DNA of 64,000 bases from an uncultured Lachnospiraceae bacterium (GCA_934352055.1 CAKRJY010000001.1:186001-250000); one strand, 5' to 3'; shown: positions 24,874-34,067, numbered from the stretch's first letter. A program made the numbers and translations. Notes: a model not told the origin generated them from the letters alone.

Positions 24874-26586
24874 CTAATCTTCAAATTCTGCCACTCTGAA
24901 TCTACTGATCATTTCTTTTAGATTATCAGCCTCGCTGCTCATTTCCTGGCTCGCTGCTGCACATTGTTCTGATGTCGCAGAATTAGACTGCACAACATCA
25001 TTAATCTGCTCTATGCCTTCATTAATCTGCAGGATTTCTTCCGTCTGTGTTTCAAGCGTATCTGCTATGCCCATCACTTCATTTGTGATAACTTTTGATT
25101 CTTTTGCCACATCTTCCAGTTGTTTTGCGGTATCTTCTGCTACCACCATACCTTTTTCAACTGCCTTCACAGAAGTTTCAATAAGTGCAGCTGATTCCTG
25201 TGCCGCCTGGGCACTCTGATCTGCCAAAATATTTACCTGATTTGCTACTACTGCAAAACCTTTTCCAGCTTCGCCGGCTCTTGCTGCTTCGATAGATGCA
25301 TTCAAAGCTAGTAAATTTGTCTGATTTGCAATTTCATTAATAGTTGAAATAATCTTGTCAATCTCTTGTGATGCTTCATTGATTTCATTCATGGAAGAAA
25401 CCATTTCCTGCATTTTTCCATTGCTTTCAATGATATCCTCGCCTAATTTTTCAACTCTCTTGCTGATTTCCTTTGTCGTTTTCGAATTATTTTCCACCTG
25501 TTCTGAAACCGTCGAAACGGTTGCTGTCAACTCTTCCACAACTGCAGCCTGACTGGTTGCTCCTTCTGCTAATTCATTGGAGCTTAATGCCACCTGTTCT
25601 GCACCACTTGACACTTCCTGTGAAACATTCTGGATTCCCCGCACGGTTCCGGACATACTCTTTTCAAAAATCATAAAGGAATTTAAGATGCCAATAAAAT
25701 CGCCTTTCCATTCAACTTCCGGTCGCACATCAAAGTCTCCATCCGAAAACAGTTTCATCGCACGATCAATATCATCTACATATGTGCCTAAAATACGAAT
25801 GGATTTTCGCATACTATGCGCAAGTCGTCCGATTTCATCTTCCGAACGGTACTCCAATGTACTATGCAAATTTCCCTCCGTCAGTTCCTTCGCAACATCC
25901 TCAATCGCATGCAATGGCTCTAAAATGGTTTCCAGTACTCTTTTGCCTATTTTCTGCGACAAAATAATCGCAACAATAAGAAATGTAATAATCACACAAA
26001 AACCAACGATTGCACAGACAATTGTTTTCTTGACAGCACGCATACTCTGCTCATCTGTCAGCTTGTCAATTTTCATTGCAATGCCTACCAGTTTGTTAAG
26101 CGCCGGCGTACATTCGCCCAGAATATCCTCGATTGCCTCTTGATCCTTGCCAGCTTCAATTTGATTTATGATATCATATCCTTTATCGCCCCAGTCAGAA
26201 AGTGCTGATGCATATTCCTCGTAAAGTTCATCGGAAACAACACCTGTTTTTTTTATGATTTTTAGTTCATCCTCAACTTCTCCAAGCAGCCTTTTTACGG
26301 TTGCCTCATAATCTTCATAAGACGACGGATCATCATTTAATGCCATTTCCCTGATATTTCTCGCTGCCGCATTCACATCAATTCTACAGATCTTAACTGC
26401 CTGATCTGCTGCATTCACCTTTTCCACATAGTTATACATATTCGCGAACAAAACACCTATGACAATCATTGACAGCAATCCGGATGCCAACATCATGGCA
26501 ATGACTATTTTATAACCATAGTTAATTCTTTCTTTCAAATGCATGTGTTCAAATTTTTCTCTTACTGTGACCTTTTTTGACAACAT
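24874..26586 (-). CDS. methyl-accepting chemotaxis protein
   Basis: A 570-residue chemoreceptor. Membrane segments at about 27-49 and 187-209 flank a helical sensing domain of about 135 residues (four-helix-bundle type). A HAMP domain (about 210-265) and a long coiled signalling domain follow, with the highly conserved tip ANQTNLLALNASIEAARAGE near 416-436. It signals to CheA. ATG at 26586 is preceded by a modest GGAAG site. It is coupled to the EAL protein gene. A 12-bp palindrome lies 48 bases upstream of the start. Confidence 0.93.
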   Translation of the reverse strand: MLSKKVTVREKFEHMHLKERINYGYKIVIAMMLASGLLSMIVIGVLFANMYNYVEKVNAADQAVKICRIDVNAAARNIREMALNDDPSSYEDYEATVKRLLGEVEDELKIIKKTGVVSDELYEEYASALSDWGDKGYDIINQIEAGKDQEAIEDILGECTPALNKLVGIAMKIDKLTDEQSMRAVKKTIVCAIVGFCVIITFLIVAIILSQKIGKRVLETILEPLHAIEDVAKELTEGNLHSTLEYRSEDEIGRLAHSMRKSIRILGTYVDDIDRAMKLFSDGDFDVRPEVEWKGDFIGILNSFMIFEKSMSGTVRGIQNVSQEVSSGAEQVALSSNELAEGATSQAAVVEELTATVSTVSEQVENNSKTTKEISKRVEKLGEDIIESNGKMQEMVSSMNEINEASQEIDKIISTINEIANQTNLLALNASIEAARAGEAGKGFAVVANQVNILADQSAQAAQESAALIETSVKAVEKGMVVAEDTAKQLEDVAKESKVITNEVMGIADTLETQTEEILQINEGIEQINDVVQSNSATSEQCAAASQEMSSEADNLKEMISRFRVAEFED

Positions 26587-26633
26587 AAATCATTACTTCC
26601 TTCCACAAAATCAATTATTAGGCATATGCAACA

Positions 26634-26645
26634 CAAAACGTTTTG
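26634..26645. promoter_or_regulatory. 12-bp perfect palindrome upstream of the chemoreceptor gene
   Basis: CAAAACGTTTTG lies in the gap between the dehydratase stop and the chemoreceptor start. The CG-centred form recalls LacI-type or catabolite sites, but the flanks do not fit the cre consensus. Confidence 0.4.
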
Positions 26646-26660
26646 CAATCTGTATTCCGC

Positions 26661-28412
26661 TTACACATCATACTCCAGATATGCACCCTTCATCGGGCTT
26701 GTTGCATGCTGGCTGAACATACGCAATACACCATTTTTATACTTTGCTTCTCTCGGCTTCCAATTTTCTCGTCTCTTTGCAAGGATCTCATCTATTTCTT
26801 CCATAGATTTGCGTTCTCCTGCAATTCCAATGATATTTAATTTTCTCTCCATAACGTCGATTTCAATCAAATCGCCCTCTTCTACTAATGCGATTGGACC
26901 TCCGTCAACTGCTTCCGGACTGCAGTGGCCAATGACAGGGCCTGTAGATGCACCGGAAAAACGTCCATCTGTAATCAGTGCAATACTTTTTCCGAGTTCT
27001 TTATCACTGCTGATAGCTTCAGAAGTGTAGAACATTTCCGGCATTCCACTTCCTTTTGGTCCCTCATAACGGATAAATACAGCATCGCCCTTTTGCACTT
27101 TGTGTTTTAACACTGCGTCCAGACACTCTTCTTCACTGTCAAATGGTCTTGCGCGAAGAACGGATTTAAACATCTCCTTCGGACATGCGGTATGTTTGAT
27201 TACTGCTCCTTCCGGTGCCAGATTTCCTCGAAGAATCGCAATACTTCCATCGGTTCCGATTGCTTTATCATATGGTCTGATAATGTCTTCTTTTGTAAGG
27301 CTTACCTGATTGCGTGCATTAAACTCCTGCAGCCACTTTTCACATTTTTCGTAGAAGCCATTCTGTTTTAATGCAGCCAGGTTTTCCCCAAGTGTCTTTC
27401 CTGTAACAGTCATAACATCCAAGTGCAGATGTTCCTTGATTTCCTCCATGATTGCAGGAACACCACCTGCATAATAAAAGCACTCTGCAGGCCAGCGTCC
27501 TGCCGGACGGACATCGAGAAGATAACGTGCATTTCTATGTAATCTATCAAAGGTATCTCCTGTAACCTCAATTCCAAGTTCATGTGCAATTGCAGGAATG
27601 TGGAGCAGTGCATTTGTACTTCCTGAAATGGCAGCATGCACAAGAATTGCATTTTCAAAGCTGTCCATTGTCACAATATCGGATGGACGCATGTGTTCCA
27701 TCTGTGCGATTCTAACAGCCTGTCTTCCTGCTTCTCTTGCAAATGCTAAAAGATCCGGGCTTGTCGCAGGCATAAGTGCTGTTCCCGGAAGTGCCAGTCC
27801 AAGCGCCTCTGCCATAATCTGCATGGTGGATGCGGTTCCAATGAAAGAACATGCGCCACAGCTAGGACAAGCATTACACTTTGCCCAATCCAGCTTTTCT
27901 TCATCAATTTCGCCACGTTCATACTTTGCACTATACATTCCAAGCTGCTCCAAAGTCAGCATTTCCGGTCCTGCACTCATCGTTCCGCCCGGCACAAATA
28001 CAGAAGGAATATTGACTCTTAACATTCCCATTAAGTTGCCTGGAACACCTTTATCACAGCTTGAAAGATAAACACCTGCATCAAATGGTGTCGCATTTGC
28101 ATGTATTTCTATCATATTTGCAATCATTTCACGGCTTGCCAGACTATAATTGATACCATCCGTTCCCTGACTTTCTCCATCGCAGATATCGGTACAATGA
28201 TAGCGGGCGCCAAATCCACCTTCTTCTGCAACGCCTTTTCTGACTTCTTCTACAAGAATATTTAAATGACCGCTGCCCGGATGGCTGTCTCCATAGGTAC
28301 TCTCCACCATAACCTGGACTTTTCCCAAATCTTCTTTTTTCCATCCTGTACCAATGCGCAGTGGGTCGAGCTCTGGTGCAAGTTTTCTCATTTCCTGACT
28401 TTTCAACTTCAT
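26661..28412 (-). CDS. IlvD/Edd-family dehydratase, probably acting on a sugar acid
   Basis: A 583-residue iron-sulfur dehydratase. SSCDKGVPGNLMGMLR (about 112-127) and KCNACPSCGACSFIGTASTM (about 182-201) carry the cluster cysteines, and ESTYGDSHPGSGHLNILV the metal-site region. The family includes dihydroxy-acid dehydratase of valine synthesis and dehydratases for gluconate, xylonate and related acids. Neighbours decide here: a GntP permease, a GntR/FadR regulator and no other ilv gene, so an aldonic acid is the likely substrate, giving a 2-keto-3-deoxy acid. AGGAGAACAAAATT precedes the start. It is the last gene of gntP-hpr-like-ilvD/edd. No aldolase or kinase for the product is in the window. 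Confidence 0.85.
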   Translation of the reverse strand: MKLKSQEMRKLAPELDPLRIGTGWKKEDLGKVQVMVESTYGDSHPGSGHLNILVEEVRKGVAEEGGFGARYHCTDICDGESQGTDGINYSLASREMIANMIEIHANATPFDAGVYLSSCDKGVPGNLMGMLRVNIPSVFVPGGTMSAGPEMLTLEQLGMYSAKYERGEIDEEKLDWAKCNACPSCGACSFIGTASTMQIMAEALGLALPGTALMPATSPDLLAFAREAGRQAVRIAQMEHMRPSDIVTMDSFENAILVHAAISGSTNALLHIPAIAHELGIEVTGDTFDRLHRNARYLLDVRPAGRWPAECFYYAGGVPAIMEEIKEHLHLDVMTVTGKTLGENLAALKQNGFYEKCEKWLQEFNARNQVSLTKEDIIRPYDKAIGTDGSIAILRGNLAPEGAVIKHTACPKEMFKSVLRARPFDSEEECLDAVLKHKVQKGDAVFIRYEGPKGSGMPEMFYTSEAISSDKELGKSIALITDGRFSGASTGPVIGHCSPEAVDGGPIALVEEGDLIEIDVMERKLNIIGIAGERKSMEEIDEILAKRRENWKPREAKYKNGVLRMFSQHATSPMKGAYLEYDV

Positions 28413-28434
28413 AATTTTGTTCTCCTTTTCCTTT

Positions 28435-28671
28435 TTATTTGCGAATTAAATTTAATGTTTCTAATTTTCCCCGGATGTTCTCTGCTTCATCTTCCATCAC
28501 ACTTAGTTCCATATCCTCTAAGTTCGGAAGGCTAAAAACCCCCAGCATGGATTTGGCATTCACTACATATCTGCCACATAACAAATCAACTTCGCCCTTG
28601 CAGCTTTCAGCGACTTGAACCAGATGTTTTGCATCATATAAATCTTTTACATATACCGGTATTTTTACCAT
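28435..28671 (-). CDS. HPr-like protein lacking the phosphorylated histidine
   Basis: A 78-residue protein with the HPr fold pattern. GRYVVNAKSMLGVFSL (about 33-48) matches the HPr segment around the regulatory Ser46 (VNAKSIMG), and the C-terminal helix ends KLETLNLIRK. The segment that in HPr is GIHARPA, with the His15 used in PTS phosphotransfer, is here DLYDAKHLV, without the aligned His or Arg. It cannot carry phosphate for the PTS in the normal way and in this resembles Crh of Bacillus, which acts only through the serine. It lies between the permease (14 bases) and dehydratase (22 bases) genes, so it is made with a sugar-acid pathway. Function is inferred only from this likeness. Confidence 0.8.
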   Translation of the reverse strand: MVKIPVYVKDLYDAKHLVQVAESCKGEVDLLCGRYVVNAKSMLGVFSLPNLEDMELSVMEDEAENIRGKLETLNLIRK

Positions 28672-28685
28672 TTTCCCCTAGCCTC

Positions 28686-30041
28686 CTATGCAAACATAGA
28701 AACAATCAGACTGACAATCAGTGCGGTGACTCCTATCAATGTTTCCATGATTGTCCATGATTTCAATGTTGTTTTTTCATCAATTTCCAAAAACGCACTG
28801 ACCAGCCAGAAACCGGCATCATTGACATGGCTCAAAGCCGTTGCTCCACCGCAGATTGCACAACACATGGCTGCTCTGTAAAGCATGCTGGCATCCATAA
28901 CAGCCGGCATGGTTGCCATAATTCCTGAGGCCATCGTCATTGCCACAATGGAACTTCCCACAGAAGCTCTGACAAAAAGTGCAATGAGAAAGGCGATTAA
29001 AATAAGCGGCAGACCACTCTTTTCTAAAACAGGACCAATAATATTTCCCAAGCCGGAATCCTGCAGCATCCATCGAATGACGCCACCACTGGCAATCACC
29101 AGAAGAATCATTCCTACCGGTCGAAGTGAGTGATCCAGAATCTTTTTTAGCTGTTCTCCCGAAAAGCCTCTTCGAACTCCCAGAAAATACATTGCCGCCA
29201 AAGTAGCAATGGTCAGTGCCAGAAATGGCTTTCCTAAAAATCCCAAAACATCCTGAATCCCCTGAGGAATTGGCAGATATTTCGATAACGTACTTAAAAG
29301 AATTAAAATAAGAGGAATCAAAATCACGCCAAGTACCAATCCAAAGGAAGGTAAATCTTTTTCATCATCCTGAATCTCTCCAACGTTTGCCGGCAATTCT
29401 GCGAAAATTTTATTTCCTATAAATCTTCCCCAGATAATTCCGGAAACCAACATACAAATTAATGCTGTCGGAATACCTATCATAATCATCGTTCCAAGGC
29501 TTACACCAAGCGCATTCGCCACAAGAACGGAGCCTGCTGATGGGGGTACAAATGCATAGCCACTAGCCAAGCCTGCCAAAAGTGGAATGGCGTAATACAG
29601 GGTCGATTTTTTCGTCTGCTTTGCAACACTAAATGCCAACGGGATCAGTACAACAACGCCTGCTTCAAAAAATACGGTTGTGCCGATTACAAGGCCCGTA
29701 AGTCCCAATGCCCACCCGGCTTTTTTCTGACCAAACTTATCAATCATGGTTTTTGCAATTTTCTGGGCACCGCCGCTCACCTCTAATATTCCACCGAACA
29801 TTGAGCCAAGCCCTACCAAAAGCGCAATCCCCTGCAATGTTTTCCCGACACCCTTTTCTACTGTGTCAGCAATCATTGTAAGTGGCATTCCTGCTCCAAC
29901 TCCAATGATAATCGCCGCAATCATCATGGACAGAACCGGATGAAGCTTAAATTTGATAATCAGTACCAGTAACACGATAATTCCTACTGCCGCTGCAATC
30001 ATTAATCTCATCGGATCTGCAGCAAATGTTGTTCCTTCCAT
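28686..30041 (-). CDS. GntP-family gluconate/sugar-acid permease
   Basis: A 451-residue membrane protein with about twelve hydrophobic segments. The start RLMIAAAVGIIVLLVLIIKFKLHPVLSMMIAAIIIGVGAGMP, the segment GLGSMFGGILEVSGGAQKIAKTMIDKFG and the C-terminal ALSHVNDAGFWLVSAFLEIDEKTTLKSWT are GntP hallmarks. It imports an aldonic acid, possibly gluconate, by proton symport. AAGGAGGCAAAA precedes the start. It heads the operon with the HPr-like and dehydratase genes, from the promoter at 30166-30194. Confidence 0.93.
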   Translation of the reverse strand: MEGTTFAADPMRLMIAAAVGIIVLLVLIIKFKLHPVLSMMIAAIIIGVGAGMPLTMIADTVEKGVGKTLQGIALLVGLGSMFGGILEVSGGAQKIAKTMIDKFGQKKAGWALGLTGLVIGTTVFFEAGVVVLIPLAFSVAKQTKKSTLYYAIPLLAGLASGYAFVPPSAGSVLVANALGVSLGTMIMIGIPTALICMLVSGIIWGRFIGNKIFAELPANVGEIQDDEKDLPSFGLVLGVILIPLILILLSTLSKYLPIPQGIQDVLGFLGKPFLALTIATLAAMYFLGVRRGFSGEQLKKILDHSLRPVGMILLVIASGGVIRWMLQDSGLGNIIGPVLEKSGLPLILIAFLIALFVRASVGSSIVAMTMASGIMATMPAVMDASMLYRAAMCCAICGGATALSHVNDAGFWLVSAFLEIDEKTTLKSWTIMETLIGVTALIVSLIVSMFA

Positions 30042-30056
30042 TTTTGCCTCCTTAAT

Positions 30057-30158
30057 TCATCTGATGTTTTTACAATTTCCTAAAATACATCTGACCTCTT
30101 TCCTTATTTTTCTTTCTTTTTACAACTTATCTCGCTTTATTTTCTATAATTCATCTGA
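30057..30158. promoter_or_regulatory. three direct TCATCTGA-like boxes, candidate GntR operator
   Basis: TCATCTGA at 30057-30064, ACATCTGA at 30087-30094 and TCATCTGA at 30151-30158 lie in the leader and at the start point of the gntP operon, spaced 30 and 64 bases (about 3 and 6 helical turns). The box at 30151 sits right after the -10 element. They are likely sites for the regulator encoded divergently at 30314. Confidence 0.55.
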
Positions 30159-30165
30159 CGTATTT

Positions 30166-30194
30166 ATAATATATCCTCTTTTAGAAAAATGCAA
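30166..30194 (-). promoter_or_regulatory. sigma-A promoter of the gntP operon
   Basis: On the minus strand TTGCAT, 17 bases and TATTAT are found, with the start point near 30159, at the edge of a TCATCTGA box. Confidence 0.7.
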
Positions 30195-30244
30195 TACTAT
30201 AATTTTGTATAAATTATTGTTCAGTTTTTGTGCATATTAACGTT

Positions 30245-30273
30245 TTGACATTCGTAATGAAACCTTATATCAT
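30245..30273 (+). promoter_or_regulatory. sigma-A promoter of the gntR-type regulator
   Basis: A perfect TTGACA is followed after 17 bases by TATCAT, giving a start near 30280 and a leader of about 34 bases. None of the TCATCTGA boxes overlaps it, so regulator synthesis may be unregulated by them. Confidence 0.75.
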
Positions 30274-30313
30274 ATAAGAAAGTATTTAATTTTTAGAAAT
30301 CGGGGTAAATCAT

Positions 30314-30994
30314 ATGATGAATTCATCAGAAGAAAAAAGTCTTCCTCAAAAAATTTCGGAAGACATTATTTCACTTATATTAGAAGAAAATCTACAGCCA
30401 GGGGACAAACTTCCCAACGAGACCATTCTGTCAGAACGCCTAAATGCCGGCAGAAGTTCCATCCGTGAGGCTATGAAGCTTCTGGCTTCGCGCAATATCG
30501 TCACAATCCGCCAGGGTTCCGGCACTTATATGGCTTCTACACCCGGCATGGTGGAAGACCCTCTTGGTTTTACTTTTATTGAAAATAAAGAAAAACTTGT
30601 GCATGATCTTCTCGAAGTGCGCATTTTGCTAGAGCCTTCCATTGCCGCTATGGCTGCCTCTAATGCCGATGAAAGCGACATAAAAAGAATTAAGGATTTG
30701 TGTGATCAGGTAGAGGAATTGATACTCAACCATAAAGACCACACACAAAAAGATATTGAATTTCACTCAGCCATTGCCCTGAGCAGCAAAAATATCATTG
30801 TCCCAAGAATTGTTCCTATCATAAATCAATCCATTCCACTTTTCGTGGAAATCACAAACAATGCTCTGCTGGCTGAAACGATAGAGACCCATCGTGAAAT
30901 CGCAGATGCGATCGCACGCCATGATCCTATCGGTGCACAGGATGCCATGTATCTTCATCTTGTCTATAATAGAAAGAGAATACGGTCCAACTAG
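30314..30994 (+). CDS. GntR-family regulator, FadR subfamily
   Basis: A 226-residue regulator with an N-terminal winged helix (about 10-75; PGDKLPNETILSERLNAGRSSIREAMKLLASRNIVTIRQGSGTYM) and a C-terminal all-helical FCD domain (about 95-220) with metal/ligand residues in VRILLEPSIAAMAA, DIEFHSAIAL and HREIADAIARHD. Members sense organic or sugar acids and usually repress. It diverges from the sugar-acid operon and very probably controls it. Start: two tandem ATGs at 30314 and 30317, after GGGG. Its TAG stop shares the CTAG at 30991-30994 with the stop of the convergent MFS gene. Confidence 0.93.
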   Translation: MMNSSEEKSLPQKISEDIISLILEENLQPGDKLPNETILSERLNAGRSSIREAMKLLASRNIVTIRQGSGTYMASTPGMVEDPLGFTFIENKEKLVHDLLEVRILLEPSIAAMAASNADESDIKRIKDLCDQVEELILNHKDHTQKDIEFHSAIALSSKNIIVPRIVPIINQSIPLFVEITNNALLAETIETHREIADAIARHDPIGAQDAMYLHLVYNRKRIRSN

Positions 30995-32181
30995 TACCGT
31001 ATTCTCTCATTTTGTTTTTTACATAGAACGATTCCTATTAGTAACATAATCGGGAAAATGGTTCCTGCCAAAATTCCCATCTTCAAGTTATCTTTCAAAG
31101 CTCCTGATACCATTCCTACCAGTGTAGGTCCGCTTGCGCAGCCTACGTCTCCACCCAATGCTAATAACGCAAACATGGCTGTTCCCCCTTTGGGCAGCGT
31201 CGCCGATGCCTTGCTGAAAGTTCCCGGCCACATGATTCCTACCGAAAGTCCGCAAACAGCACAACAGATCAGATTCAACAATGGAGCAGAGAACAGTGAA
31301 ATTCCCAAATAAGATAGCACACACAAGACGGTGCTGCAGATCATAAAGCGTTCCAGGTTAATGCGATCGCCGTACTTACCATAAAACAGTCTTGCCAGAC
31401 CCATCAGAATGGCAAATGCCATCGGTCCTGCCAAGTCACCTGCAGCCTTTGAAATTCCAAGTCCTTGTTCAGCAAATGCAGATGCCCATTGGCTTACCGC
31501 CTGCTCACTTGCTCCTGCACATATCATCATAATGAGCAAAATCCAGAAAATCTTTAGCTGAAACAGAGCCTTTAATCCCAATCCCGTCTCTCCATCCTCA
31601 AGCAGTGATGCCATCGGAACCTTTGTAAAAACCAAAGCATTTCCAATAGGAATAACCGCCCAAATTATGGCTAATATTCTCCAGTGTTCAATACCAACCA
31701 CAAAAAAGAACAGCGTTGATATAAGTACAACACCAGCATGTCCCCAGCAATAAAAAGAATGTAAAAGACTCATTGCTGTCTCCTTGTTATCGGATGGGCA
31801 AGCCTCAACAACCGGACTGACCAAAACTTCCAAAAGTCCGCCACCTATCGCATAAATCATGACTGCAATCAGAATTCCTATAAATGGAACCGGTAAAATC
31901 TCCGGTAAAATGGTCAGAAGAAGCAGCCCCGCCGCTGCCAGCACATGTGCCATAATCATTGAGATCCGATAGCCAATTTTATCAACAAATCGAACCGAAA
32001 GAAGATCGACCAGTAATTGTACTCCAAAATTGAACGTCACCAGCAATGTAATCTGTGAAATCGGAACATGATAGCTTTTTTGAAAAAACAAAAAAAGCAA
32101 CGGGGTAAAATTATTAACGATAGCCTGGACAATATATCCTACAAAGCAAGCTATCATTGTCTTATTGTATTGGTTTTTCAA
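30991..32181 (-). CDS. MFS transporter, sugar-type
   Basis: A 396-residue protein with about twelve membrane segments in two halves. GYRISMIMAHVLAAAGLLLLTI and CGLSVGIMWPGTFSKASATLPKGGTAMFALLALGGDVGCASGP are like FucP-type and related MFS sugar porters. The start is a TTG at 32181 with AGGAG nine bases upstream; no ATG is nearby. Whether it belongs to the sugar-acid locus is open because it is transcribed toward it and has its own start. Substrate unknown. Confidence 0.85.
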   Translation of the reverse strand: MKNQYNKTMIACFVGYIVQAIVNNFTPLLFLFFQKSYHVPISQITLLVTFNFGVQLLVDLLSVRFVDKIGYRISMIMAHVLAAAGLLLLTILPEILPVPFIGILIAVMIYAIGGGLLEVLVSPVVEACPSDNKETAMSLLHSFYCWGHAGVVLISTLFFFVVGIEHWRILAIIWAVIPIGNALVFTKVPMASLLEDGETGLGLKALFQLKIFWILLIMMICAGASEQAVSQWASAFAEQGLGISKAAGDLAGPMAFAILMGLARLFYGKYGDRINLERFMICSTVLCVLSYLGISLFSAPLLNLICCAVCGLSVGIMWPGTFSKASATLPKGGTAMFALLALGGDVGCASGPTLVGMVSGALKDNLKMGILAGTIFPIMLLIGIVLCKKQNERIRY

Positions 32182-32212
32182 TTTTATGTACTCCTAAATT
32201 ATATTTTTTCAA

Positions 32213-32701
32213 TTAGACCATAGGATTTGCCGGCAATGGTCTGTACTTTGCCGTGTAATGATCACATTCAATACGGATAACACTAACAATCGAAACCAAT
32301 TTCTCATTGAATTCAAAATCCTTACCTGTCTGTACTTTCATCAATGTGCTCAACGCTTTCATTTTTTCCTGTGGCTCATCTACAATCGCAGCTGTTCCAA
32401 ATCCATCAAAAGAATAATAACTGCATCCGTATTGGCATGCCATTTTCCCTTGGAATGGCTGAACATCACATTCAATCTGAACGCAGCAATCAGCATTGTT
32501 TCGGATTACATCGAGTTTGCGCCCTTCCAACGCTCCATGCACATAAAATACTAGCTTATCCTCTTCAAAAGCATAGCCATAGTTCATAGGCACTATGTAT
32601 GGTTTGCCCTGGTCTACCAGTCCAAGGTGCAAAACCTTTCCCGTATCAAGAATGTGTATGATTTCTTTTTGTTCCGTTACTTCTTGCTCTCTTCTACGCA
32701 T
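32213..32701 (-). CDS. pyridoxamine 5'-phosphate oxidase-like flavin protein, NimA type
   Basis: A 162-residue split-barrel FMN protein. Its pattern VLHLGLVDQGKPYIVPMNYGYAFEEDKLVFYVHGALEGRKLDVIRNN is that of the nitroimidazole-resistance-like group, and the C-terminal CDHYTAKYRPLPANPMV closes the barrel. Such proteins bind FMN and reduce small molecules; true drug resistance cannot be claimed from sequence. GGAGGATACAT precedes the start. It lies 22 bases downstream of a MATE pump gene, so the two are probably co-transcribed. Confidence 0.88.
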   Translation of the reverse strand: MRRREQEVTEQKEIIHILDTGKVLHLGLVDQGKPYIVPMNYGYAFEEDKLVFYVHGALEGRKLDVIRNNADCCVQIECDVQPFQGKMACQYGCSYYSFDGFGTAAIVDEPQEKMKALSTLMKVQTGKDFEFNEKLVSIVSVIRIECDHYTAKYRPLPANPMV

Positions 32702-32723
32702 ATGTATCCTCCAATCATATCTA

Positions 32724-34067
32724 TCATCTAATATTTATTTTTTCGTCATTTGGCCACGATTTTCTGAGGGCTGCATAGGAAATCAGGAAATTGGCAAGCC
32801 AGCCTGCCGGTACTGCTAGCCAGACAAATGCAATACCAAAACGTGGGGCAAAAAGCAGCGCAACAGACAAACGGATTGCAAGATTTACCATGTTAGCAAC
32901 GAGAAATGGACGCATAATTCCCAGTCCACGAAGAACGCCATCGGTTGCCATCTTGATCCCCATGAATATGAAGAAGTACCCAAGCCATCTCATATAATCC
33001 CCAGACACCTGATATGCTAAAGCGGTTCCATCTTTTCCCAAAAATAGTGAGGAAATTTGCGTATGCAGTGTTTCAATGACTACAAAAGCCAGCACCGCAA
33101 AACATAGATCCAGCACTAATGCAGCACGATATCCTTTTCTGATACGACCGACTTTCCTGGCACCCAGATTCTGAGAAACATATGGCGAAACTGCATTTCC
33201 AATCGATACAAATATCAGTGAAAAAACATTTTCTACACGCATCGTTGCCGCATAACCCGCAAGTGCCTGTGTACCGAACGGATTGACAACAGCCTGCACG
33301 ATCATCATACCAATGGACACCGTAGACTGCTGCAAAACGGACGGTACCGCAATACGAAGCATGAGATGTAATTCCTGCCCATCAAACCACTGAAACGGAC
33401 TATTATATCGACGCATTCGGCAAAAGAAAATCAATAGCGAAATCACTGCGGAAATTCCCTGTGCAATCAGTGTTGCAAGCGCAGCTCCAAAAACACCAAA
33501 GCCAAGTCCTGCCACCATCCAAAGATCCATAACTATGTTCAGAACAGAAGAAAATATCAGAAGTCCCAGAGGTATCTTTGATTCTCCGATAGAAGTAAAC
33601 ATGGTAGAAAGAATGTTGTACATAAACAGGAATGGGAATCCCACAAAATAGACCCGCAAATACAGCACTGCATCATCTAGTATATCAGCAGGTGTTTGCA
33701 ATAAGCTCATCATTGCATGAGAAAAGCCAAAGCCAAAAACACCAAGAAGTATGCTTAAAACCAGAAAACTAATCAATGAGGTTGATACAATTGTTTTCAT
33801 CTTGCTATACTCTCTGGCACCAAAATAGCGACTCACAAGTACGCCTGCACCTACACCCGCGCCAAGTGCTACGCAAATAAAAACATTCGTAAGTGCTGCG
33901 CAGGCTCCCACCGCCGCAAGTGCAGAAGAACCGACAAACTGCCCGACGATGATGGAATCCGCCATATTATATACCTGTTGAAAAAAACTACCGAGGATTA
34001 TCGGCATTGCAAAAACGGTTAACGCTTTCAAAGGTGCATCTGTAATTAAATATTCATCTTTTGACAT
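32724..34067 (-). CDS. MATE-family efflux transporter
   Basis: A 447-residue pump with twelve hydrophobic segments and the MATE pattern: FAMPIILGSFFQQVYNMADSIIVGQFVGSSALAAVGACAAL at the start and an internal copy beginning IAVPSVLQQSTVSIGMMIVQAVVNPFGTQALAGYAATMRVENV. It should expel cationic compounds in exchange for Na+ or H+. The ribosome site before the ATG is weak (GGAAAAAAGATC). Downstream the NimA-like gene follows closely. Confidence 0.93.
   Translation of the reverse strand: MSKDEYLITDAPLKALTVFAMPIILGSFFQQVYNMADSIIVGQFVGSSALAAVGACAALTNVFICVALGAGVGAGVLVSRYFGAREYSKMKTIVSTSLISFLVLSILLGVFGFGFSHAMMSLLQTPADILDDAVLYLRVYFVGFPFLFMYNILSTMFTSIGESKIPLGLLIFSSVLNIVMDLWMVAGLGFGVFGAALATLIAQGISAVISLLIFFCRMRRYNSPFQWFDGQELHLMLRIAVPSVLQQSTVSIGMMIVQAVVNPFGTQALAGYAATMRVENVFSLIFVSIGNAVSPYVSQNLGARKVGRIRKGYRAALVLDLCFAVLAFVVIETLHTQISSLFLGKDGTALAYQVSGDYMRWLGYFFIFMGIKMATDGVLRGLGIMRPFLVANMVNLAIRLSVALLFAPRFGIAFVWLAVPAGWLANFLISYAALRKSWPNDEKINIR

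Noticed and set aside
26634..26645. Catabolite (cre) site before the chemoreceptor gene
   Set aside because: The core CAAAACGTTTTG lacks the outer TG and CA of the cre consensus at the proper distance.
32213..34067. Antibiotic-resistance module (NimA-like plus MATE)
   Set aside because: Both families are widespread housekeeping proteins and no resistance-specific feature or mobile element is present.
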